Positions 1 through 5,205 are shown, counted from the stretch's first letter. The stretch is 5,830 nucleotides of DNA from Kordiimonadaceae bacterium (GCA_014238195.1 JABABO010000381.1:1-5830), one strand, 5' to 3'. Numbers and translations: made by a program. Notes: generated by a model from the letters alone, not told the origin.

Positions 1-139
1 CAATATCTTCATCGGCCTTGATCATCTCGGCCAAATTATCCAGCGTTACATAGCTGGATGTCGCTGTGTTATACAGTCGTCGATTGGCATATTTTTTGAT
101 TGTGATCGTATCACCATCTTGATGCTTTTTTCGGGCCAT
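1..139 (-). CDS. phaR: PhaR, PHA synthesis repressor (N-terminal part, cut by window edge)
   Basis: Reading the minus strand from ATG at 139-137 gives 46 codons before the window ends, with no stop. The protein begins MARKKHQDGDTITIKKYANR and continues with RRLYNTATSSYVTLDNLAEM. The block IKKYANRRLYNT..SSYVTLDNLAEMI (residues 14-40) is the hallmark of the PHA/PHB accumulation regulator DNA-binding domain. In this family PhaR binds TGC-rich operators, represses phasin genes and its own gene, and is released by binding nascent PHA granules. A ribosome site AGGA (complement of 148-151) lies about 8 bases before the ATG, supporting this start. The C-terminal granule-binding part is outside the window. 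It is divergent from the next gene, and a phaC-like gene lies about 3.5 kb away, which fits the assignment. The family call is firm; the regulatory targets here are inferred. Confidence 0.93.
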   Translation of the reverse strand, partial: MARKKHQDGDTITIKKYANRRLYNTATSSYVTLDNLAEMIKADEDI

Positions 140-454
140 GATGTTTTTCCTAGCTTAAAACTGCCATTTTACTGCAACAGTTTATAGATTTTTAAGCATC
201 GATTGCTTGCAGTCATTTATAGAAATCCATATGATTACTTTAACTTAAGCGTTTTATGTGCAGTGCCGCAAGAAAATTGTGCATATGCACAAAAAACATT
301 ACTCTTTTTTTTGTAAGTCTGTGTTGCTAGGGAAGATGGTGGTTTGGGTCTTTAGGCATTCACAATCACGTGCATTTTCATTTTGTCAGTCAATTGTGAT
401 TAGGTAATCGTGTGCGGGTGTCAAAATTTGTGAGTAGATAATAAGAGAATTAAT
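140..454. promoter_or_regulatory. Divergent intergenic region between phaR and the WYL regulator
   Basis: These 315 bases hold no credible gene and must contain the promoters for both divergent neighbours. They are rich in TGC/GCA elements: CTGCAACAG (172-180), AAGCA-N5-TGCTT (194-208), TGCAGTGCCGCA (259-270) and the perfect palindrome at 277-292. PhaR proteins are known to bind TGC-rich sites, so autoregulation is a reasonable inference. A weak inverted pair TCACAAT (360-366) / ATTGTGA (393-399) lies closer to the WYL gene. I could not pick convincing -35/-10 boxes for either direction. Confidence 0.5.
277..292. promoter_or_regulatory. Perfect 16-bp palindrome, candidate operator
   Basis: TTGTGCATATGCACAA is identical to its own reverse complement and contains TGC-N4-GCA. 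It sits 137 bases upstream of the phaR ATG and 162 bases upstream of the WYL-regulator ATG. Dimeric regulators use such sites. PhaR is the first candidate because its known sites are TGC-rich with GCA half-sites. The WYL protein is the second, because BrxR/CapW-type WYL regulators bind inverted repeats near their own genes. The symmetry is seen directly; the binding protein is inferred. Confidence 0.5.
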
Positions 455-1444
455 ATGTCATTTGAAAAAGCCAGAGATATCATTGAATTGTACACAAACC
501 TATGCGGCCGAAGTGTAGGCCTGACCATCGGTGATGTTAAACAGGAATATGGTGTCTCAAAGCGCACTGCACAGCGCATGCTTCATCTCTCGGAGGAAAT
601 GTTCCATGCCGAAGCTTATTTTGATAACGCGGGACATAAACGTTGGCGCGTAAAGGATAACATCCGTAAAGAGCTTATTAATGTCACTCCAGAGGAATTT
701 ATTGCGCTTGATACTGCCAAGGAACTTTTAAAAGACAAGGGAATGGAAAATGCGGCTTCCGACTTATCCAAGCTAAAAACCAAAGTAGAAGCACTAACAC
801 CAAACAAAAAATCTCATGCTCTTTCGACTGATTATGAAGCGCTTCTTGAAGCCCAAGGATTTGCCTCTCGGCAAGGGCCCCGCCCTATTATTCAGGAGGG
901 TGTTTATAAGGCTATTCACACTGCCATTAAAGGCTATCAATTTTTAAAAATAGACTATCGCCAAAATGAATTTAAAAACTATACGATGACTATAGCTATT
1001 TATGGTATTCTTTATGGAACCCGCCCTTATCTAGTTGCCTACAGTAAAGCAGACAAGGACAAAAACCTCAGGTATTTTCGCCTTGATAAAATCATCCAGG
1101 CAACCGTACAGGATGACTATTTCGAAGAAGATGAGGAATTCGATATCAACGAATTTGCTCGTAAAGCTTATGGAATTTTTCAAGATGATGACCAATACGG
1201 CGACATCGAATGGCGCTTCACCCCAAAAGCCACAGTTGAAGCAAAAACATTCCTCTTTCACCCAGATCAAGACTTAACACATGAAGAAGATGGGTCAATG
1301 ACCGTCCGATTTAAAGCAGCGGGATACACCGAGATGTGTTGGGACTTATATCGCTGGGGTGACCAAGTAGAAGTTATCAAGCCTGAAGCACTTAAAGCAA
1401 TGTGTGCAGAGCACCACAGAAGTGGTATTAACGCCCTCCCTTAA
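455..1444 (+). CDS. WYL-domain transcriptional regulator (HTH-WYL-WCX)
   Basis: This 329-residue protein has the length and layout of the WYL regulators. Residues 1-70 form a winged helix-turn-helix, with LTIGDVKQEYGVSKRTAQRM (23-42) as the recognition segment. A helical linker runs over 77-115. The WYL domain covers about 148-222 and includes YGTRPYLVAYS (the WYL-equivalent strand, 187-197) and LRYFRLDKI (205-213). The WCX domain follows at about 250-316, with WRFTP and GYTEMCWDLYRWGDQVEVIKP. WYL domains sense ligands, probably nucleic acids or nucleotides, and members such as BrxR and CapW repress phage-defence loci. ATG 455 has AAGAGA at 443-448 as a ribosome site. An exonuclease gene starts 71 bases downstream on the same strand, so the two probably form a unit. 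The family is well supported; target and ligand are unknown. Confidence 0.9.
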   Translation: MSFEKARDIIELYTNLCGRSVGLTIGDVKQEYGVSKRTAQRMLHLSEEMFHAEAYFDNAGHKRWRVKDNIRKELINVTPEEFIALDTAKELLKDKGMENAASDLSKLKTKVEALTPNKKSHALSTDYEALLEAQGFASRQGPRPIIQEGVYKAIHTAIKGYQFLKIDYRQNEFKNYTMTIAIYGILYGTRPYLVAYSKADKDKNLRYFRLDKIIQATVQDDYFEEDEEFDINEFARKAYGIFQDDDQYGDIEWRFTPKATVEAKTFLFHPDQDLTHEEDGSMTVRFKAAGYTEMCWDLYRWGDQVEVIKPEALKAMCAEHHRSGINALP

Positions 1445-1515
1445 CATGGTGCCTATTTTTGTCACCCGTCTACTTTACATTAATCACATAGCTTCTTAAA
1501 GCAAAGGATACTGAG

Positions 1516-2028
1516 TTGAGAGTAACAGCAATAGATTTCGAAACCTCTGACTATGCTCGTAGTAGCGCTTGTGCAGTTGGACTGGTTCATATCGACGATG
1601 ATGTAATCACAGATAGCTGGGTGTCATTAATCAGGCCACCTTTGACGAAGGTATTATTTACAAATGTCCATGGCCTTCTGTGGGAAGACCTAAAGGATCA
1701 GCTGAGTTTTGATGAGCTTTGGCCTGAACTTAATGATCAGCTGCAATCAACCGATCTATTCATCGCCCACAATGCCTCCTTTGACAAAAGTGTGCTGCAT
1801 AAAACCTGCGGCCATTATGACATCGCCTTTCCCCCTGCCCCTTTTCATTGCACGGTAAAATTGGCAAGACGAACTTGGGCTTTACAAAACAATAAACTCA
1901 AGACTGTGTGTGAACACCTTGGCATTGAACTGAACCACCATGAAGCTCTGTCAGACGCAAAGGGCTGCGCCGAAATCGCCATCGCCGCTGCCAAGAAGAA
2001 TAACTGCTCAGTATTGGAGCTATTTTGA
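1516..2028 (+). CDS. DEDDh-family 3'-5' exonuclease (DnaQ/RNase T-like)
   Basis: This 170-residue single-domain protein has all three exonuclease motifs. Exo I is AIDFET with D7 and E9, Exo II is IAHNASFD with D90, and Exo III is HHEALSDAKG with H142 and D147 (H-x4-D), which defines the DEDDh subgroup. Four acidic residues coordinate two metal ions that remove 3'-terminal nucleotides from DNA or RNA. FTNVHGLLWEDL (48-59) and KLKTVCEHLGI (127-137) are further family landmarks. The length suits a stand-alone exonuclease rather than a polymerase subunit. The start is TTG at 1516, supported by AAAGGA (1503-1508) seven bases upstream; the reading begins MRVTAIDFET, just where the fold begins. It follows the WYL regulator and its stop overlaps the next small ORF (TGATG). 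Substrate is unknown: repair, RNA trimming or defence are all possible. Confidence 0.9.
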   Translation: MRVTAIDFETSDYARSSACAVGLVHIDDDVITDSWVSLIRPPLTKVLFTNVHGLLWEDLKDQLSFDELWPELNDQLQSTDLFIAHNASFDKSVLHKTCGHYDIAFPPAPFHCTVKLARRTWALQNNKLKTVCEHLGIELNHHEALSDAKGCAEIAIAAAKKNNCSVLELF

Positions 2029-2186
2029 TGGTAGATATAGTCCCACGTATTATCGGCATTTCAACACGTGCCCTTTTTGGTCTTGATGATATTGGCGTAG
2101 ATAATTTACGCATCAGCTTAGCCACAGCACAAAGTAATCTGACGCATGAGCATGTTATCCGTACATTCCTTGATTGGAATGAGTAG
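2028..2186 (+). CDS. Small unrecognised ORF (52 aa) coupled to the exonuclease
   Basis: ATG 2028 shares its first base with the exonuclease TGA (TGATG at 2026-2030), a classic arrangement for translational coupling. The frame runs to TAG at 2184-2186 and gives 52 residues beginning MVDIVPRIIGISTRALFGLD and ending RTFLDWNE. It has no signal peptide, membrane segment or motif I recognise. It overlaps the start of the next ORF in another phase. It may be a genuine small protein made with the exonuclease. Alternatively, it may be the N-terminal part of a larger gene that has lost phase with the frame beginning at 2146. The coupling geometry argues for translation; nothing shows function. Confidence 0.45.
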   Translation: MVDIVPRIIGISTRALFGLDDIGVDNLRISLATAQSNLTHEHVIRTFLDWNE

Positions 2187-2523
2187 ACATACAACAGATG
2201 AATTTAATGACATGAATGATCCAGAGGATAACTGGAATGATAATGAAAAAACACGCGGCTTTAATACTTGTTATATGCTGCATGATATAGAGGAGCATTG
2301 GCGCTTACCCTTTTTCGAAGGGCCAAAGAAATTCAATGCATGTGACCTAAGCTATGTTGAATTTTATGTCACCATTTTTAGGCAAAAAACAATATACTTC
2401 CCAAGAATGTTAAAGCATACTGTCATTCAGAAAAAGCTGACAGTGGCAGAGGAGTGGCTTAAATCACAAAGTGATATACCTGAAGAAATTTCCTCTATTT
2501 TAACTGGCTATACGCCTATGTAA
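2146..2523 (+). CDS. Unrecognised ORF, probably front part of a broken gene
   Basis: This frame encodes up to 125 residues and I do not recognise the family. It is soluble-looking, rich in acidic and aromatic residues, with a hydrophilic Asn/Asp stretch (NDMNDPEDNWNDNE) near the start and segments such as MLHDIEEHWRLPFFEGPKKF and DLSYVEFYVTIF. The start is uncertain. ATG 2146 and ATG 2152 have no ribosome site, while ATG 2179 overlaps the TAG of the preceding small ORF and has only GGA touching it. The frame ends at TAA 2521-2523, yet the same phase stays open afterwards to 2811. Base composition is clearly more AT-rich than the phaC block. It could be an intact small protein, or the first part of a protein of about 220 residues cut by a nonsense change. 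Confidence 0.45.
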   Translation: MSMLSVHSLIGMSRHTTDEFNDMNDPEDNWNDNEKTRGFNTCYMLHDIEEHWRLPFFEGPKKFNACDLSYVEFYVTIFRQKTIYFPRMLKHTVIQKKLTVAEEWLKSQSDIPEEISSILTGYTPM

Positions 2524-2535
2524 CCATATTTTAAT

Positions 2536-2811
2536 GTGGCACTGGAGCAAGGTGAATATTGCGAAGAGCATGAATATAAAAGCGAATTTGCTTTTGAGTT
2601 TGGCACGCAGCCATTGGCTACTCTAAAAAGTAATAAATCCAAATATTTAGATGATTTTGTGCCTAGCTCAAACGTTAAAATATATGGCTTTTTGGATCAA
2701 ATACTCATGAAAGAAATTTCTGTAGACGGCATATTCCCCTTAAACGCTGACAGTGTTTGGATTAACTTAAAAAATTGTTGGGTTAATAGAGTTAACCTTC
2801 CAAATACATAG
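2536..2811 (+). CDS. Unrecognised ORF, probably orphaned rear part of the preceding gene
   Basis: This 91-residue frame is in the same phase as the ORF ending at 2523; only the TAA and four codons separate them. Its only early start is GTG 2536, which has no ribosome site. The first in-frame ATG comes much later, at MKEISVDGIF. The sequence looks like real protein (for example EFAFEFGTQPLATLKSNK and VKIYGFLDQILMKEISVDGI) but matches no family I know. The simplest reading is that it is the C-terminal part of a gene split by the TAA. It stops at TAG 2809-2811, and the relic of an insertion sequence begins just after, consistent with a decaying region. Independent translation cannot be excluded. 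Confidence 0.35.
   Translation: MALEQGEYCEEHEYKSEFAFEFGTQPLATLKSNKSKYLDDFVPSSNVKIYGFLDQILMKEISVDGIFPLNADSVWINLKNCWVNRVNLPNT
2781..2797. repeat. Short inverted repeat at the end of the unknown ORF
   Basis: GGTTAA and TTAACC form perfect 6-base arms around a 5-base loop, near the end of the unknown reading frame. It has no T-run after it, so it is not a convincing terminator. Confidence 0.3.
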
Positions 2812-2823
2812 GGTGCTATTTTT

Positions 2824-3153
2824 GTGAAGCGAACCCATTATTTGGACTAATTTAAAAGAAGCACATCAGCGCCATTTAATGAGGAATAGATCATCCGCGT
2901 CCTGAAAGGCTAGGAAGCTGGTCAGACAATCACGGTAGTTCTATATACCAAGTTGTTTGATATGATAGTATCAGCCAATATATATTCCTCTCGATTGAGG
3001 GGGTTCAGACTACAGCAGCACATTGGATGTGGACATATAATCATGAAAGGCTCAATATGGTGTTCGGTGGTATTTCATCAAAATAAAAAGTTAATTCTAA
3101 AACAAGGCAGGGACATGTCTGTGGTGGCCTAAAAATCTACTTTTAACGCCAAC
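2824..3153 (+). mobile_element. Decayed IS3-family insertion sequence (OrfA start and OrfB end only)
   Basis: Translation from 2875 gives FNEE*IIRVLKG*EAGQT, which matches the IS3-family OrfA opening (typically F-x-EEQIIxxLKE-x-EAG) with two Gln-type positions turned into TAG stops (2887-2889 and 2911-2913). In another phase, 2964-3083 reads DSISQYIFLSIEGVQTTA followed by HWMWTYNHERLNMVFGGI, which matches the OrfB C-terminus (normally WTYNHERPNMALGGITP). The long middle that holds the DDE catalytic core is missing, so there is an internal deletion and no activity. The upstream sequence with TTTGGACTAA (2842-2851) and AGAAGCACATC looks like the usual leader. Downstream, TCTACTTTTAACGCC (3136-3150) resembles the usual tail. 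Exact ends and target duplications cannot be set by eye; boundaries are approximate. Confidence 0.75.
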
Positions 3154-3154
3154 T

Positions 3155-3195
3155 ATAGCCAAATGCAGTGAATTTTGATCACCTCATTTGGCTAT
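3155..3195. terminator. Hairpin with 11-bp arms, possible weak terminator
   Basis: ATAGCCAAATG (3155-3165) and CATTTGGCTAT (3185-3195) are perfect reverse complements. Inside them, GTGA (3168-3171) pairs with TCAC (3179-3182) across a 2x2 internal mismatch, leaving a loop of about seven bases. The sequence after it, TAGTCTTTATG, has only a poor T-run. It could close off transcription from the accessory region before the PHA genes, or be a remnant of an element end. Confidence 0.45.
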
Positions 3196-3220
3196 TAGTC
3201 TTTATGTCGGTTCGACTTAT

Positions 3221-3248
3221 CAATAAATAATGATCTCATTATTTATTG
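3221..3248. promoter_or_regulatory. AT-rich palindrome with 13-bp arms ahead of the PHA operon
   Basis: CAATAAATAATGA (3221-3233) and TCATTATTTATTG (3236-3248) are perfect reverse complements separated by two bases. The palindrome ends 33 bases before the likely ATG of the small PHA gene. A TATAAA box lies at 3256-3261 but no good -35 is seen at the right distance. It could be an operator for a dimeric repressor such as PhaR, a cruciform-forming site, or an mRNA leader hairpin. It lacks the TGC/GCA motif expected for PhaR. Symmetry is certain; role is inferred. Confidence 0.5.
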
Positions 3249-3281
3249 GTCTCGCTATAAAAATGGGTGGATTGCAAATAT

Positions 3282-3641
3282 ATGGCACAAAAAGATAATC
3301 AAAGTCATTCAAATGGTCACAGCGATATGGATCAGGTGGCAGAAGACTTTTTAGACTTATGGCAACGCAATATTACTGTCTTGTCCAAACGTTTGCAGTC
3401 GGGTGATATAAATCAAGGGTCATTAGAGCGCCGCATGCCTGATTTTTCGCAAATGACGAGCGAGTTAAATACTATGCTCGCGAACGCTTTTGAAAATATC
3501 AGGCCATATAATAAAGATGCCAGTAATAAAGATGCCAGTGATCAACAGCCTGCCAAAGCAAAAGGGGCCACACCCGTTAAAAGCAAACCAAAATCATCTG
3601 GTAAAAAGGGTCAGCATCCAAAAGGTTTAAAGAATGGATGA
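3282..3641 (+). CDS. Small Lys-rich PHA-associated protein (phasin/PhaE-like partner of PhaC)
   Basis: The protein of 119 residues begins MAQKDNQSHSNGHSDMDQVA. Its helical core is EDFLDLWQRNITVLSKRL (21-38), the kind of amphipathic Trp-containing segment seen in small proteins encoded just before alphaproteobacterial phaC genes. A second helix follows at MTSELNTMLANAFENI (58-73). It then becomes low-complexity: two NKDAS repeats (77-86) and a basic tail with about a dozen Lys and no acidic residue (91-119). I prefer ATG 3282 because GGGTGGA at 3265-3271 gives a ribosome site; the in-frame GTG at 3267 has none. Its stop overlaps the phaC start by eight bases, so the products are probably made together. 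By position it may be a non-catalytic synthase partner or granule protein. No strong domain proves this. Confidence 0.65.
   Translation: MAQKDNQSHSNGHSDMDQVAEDFLDLWQRNITVLSKRLQSGDINQGSLERRMPDFSQMTSELNTMLANAFENIRPYNKDASNKDASDQQPAKAKGATPVKSKPKSSGKKGQHPKGLKNG
3510..3539 (+). repeat. Two perfect 15-bp tandem copies (NKDAS)
   Basis: AATAAAGATGCCAGT occurs at 3510-3524 and again at 3525-3539 without a mismatch. It encodes NKDAS twice in the flexible linker between the helical core and the Lys-rich tail. The multiple of three keeps the frame, so it looks like a recent in-frame duplication. Confidence 0.9.
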
Positions 3642-5205
3642 TGCAAAAGGAATTGATGATTTACAAGCCATCCTTGCGGGCTTGGTAAAGCAATTACCCA
3701 GTCAGTTTAAACACTTAGAGCTTCTGCCAGAACTGCTACCAGAACTGCTACCAGAACTGTTATCAGAACTGCTGCAGAAAAATCCCTATATGCTGGCGGT
3801 GGTTTATGATGAAATTATGGGCGATGTGCGACTGCCGCGACCCATATTATGGCATCTGTTGCATAGTGCAGCTGCTTGGGGCAGTGCCCCTTTCGGTGCC
3901 GCATCAAGCATAACAGGCCAGTCGTTTTGGGCAGGCCATTTGCCTTGGGCAGGTCTGGCGCCTTGGGATCAAAGCCTTGAGGCCGCGGGACAAGAGATTA
4001 CCGCGAAAATTCCCCGCGAGAAAATCCCAGAATTTATGGCGCTTATAGCAAAAAAATCTGCAGGCCGTATGAAAGATTTTTTGCAGGGTGTCAAAGATTA
4101 TTATGATCACCCTTATAAGCGGAAGCCATCGGATGCTGTTGTTGCTGCACAGTTTGGTACCACACGCTTGCTTGATTTTGGCGGCGATGGCAAACCTTTG
4201 TTTTTGATCCCGTCTTTGATTAGCCCGTCTTATATTTTTGATCTGATGCCTGGTCAAAGCTTGTGTCAATATTTAATCGAAAAGGGCTACCGACCTTTAT
4301 TGATCGACTGGGGAATGCCTGGCAGCGAGGAACTGGATTTCTCGCTGAGTGATTATATCTATAAACGCATGTTGCCTTGCTTGGATTATGTTGCAAATTT
4401 GGCTGGGGCGCGCGTCCCTGTTATCGCCTCGTGCCTTGGGGCATCGATTGCTTTTGGTATGGTGAGCGTCGATAGTGCGCGCGGTGCTGGCCGTAAAATC
4501 GATAAGTATGTAACAATGTCAGCGCCTTGGGATTTTCAGGCGATGCTAGACAACCACATGATGGGTACAGGCGATAGCCGAAAAACCTATAACGCGCTTC
4601 GGGATATATTTAAGCTTATGCCCAAAGGTATGCCGATGACTGTGGATATGTTGCAAACCATGTTTGCTTATATCGATCCGATGGGGCGTGACCGATATTT
4701 TAGGCGGTTTTCTAAAATGGACCAAACCAGTGTGGCTGCGGAATTTTTTGTGGCAATTGAGGTTTGGGCTAGTAGCGGTGCACCCATCGTGCGCAAGGTT
4801 GCCGAAACGGTGATGGGGGAATGGAATGCGACCAATGCCCCCGCTAAGAGCGAATGGATTATTACAGACCCAGATGATGACCAACCCCATAGTGTTGATT
4901 TAAGTAAAATTACCACCCCAGTTTTCCTTGCTGTTTCCCCAGCCGATAAAATTATCCCTCCCGTTGGGGCTGGCTTGCCCGCAACGATATTACCAAATGT
5001 GACACGTCATGACCCAGGTGCTGGACATTTAGGAATGATGGTGGGGCCAAAAGCCAAAAAAGGCATGTGGGACCCTATGATGGCTTGGATCGAAAAGCCT
5101 GATCTAAAACCAACACGCAAAGCTGCTAAAAGAAAGCCTAGCCCAAGAAAATCAAAGCAAACTCCTACAGCCAAGCACAGCAAGAGTACCGTCCATGCGA
5201 CCTGA
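3634..5205 (+). CDS. phaC: PhaC-like polyhydroxyalkanoate synthase (alpha/beta hydrolase fold)
   Basis: This 523-residue protein is a PHA synthase of the alphaproteobacterial alpha/beta-hydrolase type, which polymerises (R)-3-hydroxyacyl-CoA into PHA at the granule surface. GTTRLLDFGGDGKPLFLIPS (175-194) opens the fold and PLLIDWGMPG (221-230) is the DWG motif shared with class III synthases. The nucleophile is Cys267 in IASCLGAS; Asp438 (SPADKIIPP) and His465 (GAGHLGMMVGP) complete the triad. The usual lipase-like box G-x-C-x-G here reads A-S-C-L-G, and Cys is kept. Additions to the core are an N-terminal (LLPE)3-LLSE repeat at 30-45 and a Lys/Arg-rich tail from about 491. The start ATG overlaps the previous stop (ATGGATGA), and the end overlaps the next gene by 11 bases. 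Classification as PHA synthase is strong; substrate range and true activity are not shown. Confidence 0.85.
   Translation: MDDAKGIDDLQAILAGLVKQLPSQFKHLELLPELLPELLPELLSELLQKNPYMLAVVYDEIMGDVRLPRPILWHLLHSAAAWGSAPFGAASSITGQSFWAGHLPWAGLAPWDQSLEAAGQEITAKIPREKIPEFMALIAKKSAGRMKDFLQGVKDYYDHPYKRKPSDAVVAAQFGTTRLLDFGGDGKPLFLIPSLISPSYIFDLMPGQSLCQYLIEKGYRPLLIDWGMPGSEELDFSLSDYIYKRMLPCLDYVANLAGARVPVIASCLGASIAFGMVSVDSARGAGRKIDKYVTMSAPWDFQAMLDNHMMGTGDSRKTYNALRDIFKLMPKGMPMTVDMLQTMFAYIDPMGRDRYFRRFSKMDQTSVAAEFFVAIEVWASSGAPIVRKVAETVMGEWNATNAPAKSEWIITDPDDDQPHSVDLSKITTPVFLAVSPADKIIPPVGAGLPATILPNVTRHDPGAGHLGMMVGPKAKKGMWDPMMAWIEKPDLKPTRKAAKRKPSPRKSKQTPTAKHSKSTVHAT
3721..3768 (+). repeat. 12-bp tandem repeat encoding (LLPE)n in PhaC
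   Basis: Four consecutive 12-base units related to CTGCTACCAGAA lie at 3721-3732, 3733-3744, 3745-3756 and 3757-3768. Units two and three are identical and a degenerate fifth follows. They encode LLPE three times and LLSE once. Unit loss or gain would keep the reading frame, so the length may vary between strains. Confidence 0.9.

Noticed and set aside
384..410. TTGTCA with TAATCG as a promoter for the WYL gene
   Set aside because: The spacing is 15 bases and the -10 match is poor, so it is not better than chance.
1031..1277. Opposed open frames on both strands inside the WYL regulator gene
   Set aside because: They lack ribosome sites and domains, and they overlap a complete, well-recognised protein in another phase; they are shadows.
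2028..2186. Resemblance of GISTRALFGLDD to the STRALFDL motif of a 5'-nucleotidase family
   Set aside because: Only a handful of residues agree and the rest of the 52-residue frame does not follow that family, so no function was assigned.
1898..2194. Minus-strand frame of 98 residues across the end of the exonuclease gene
   Set aside because: It is Arg/Ser/Cys-rich in the manner of antisense translation and has no start signal; it overlaps the Exo III motif of a clear enzyme.
3256..3261. TATAAA as the -10 box of the PHA operon
   Set aside because: No acceptable -35 box lies 16-18 bases upstream (the position falls inside the palindrome), so it was not listed as a promoter.
3267..3281. Upstream GTG start adding five residues to the small PHA protein
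   Set aside because: No ribosome site precedes the GTG, while GGGTGGA is well placed for the ATG at 3282, and the extra residues MDCKY have no family support.
3904..4916. Minus-strand open frames inside phaC
   Set aside because: Their translations are low in recognisable structure and the plus strand encodes a full catalytic protein with its triad.
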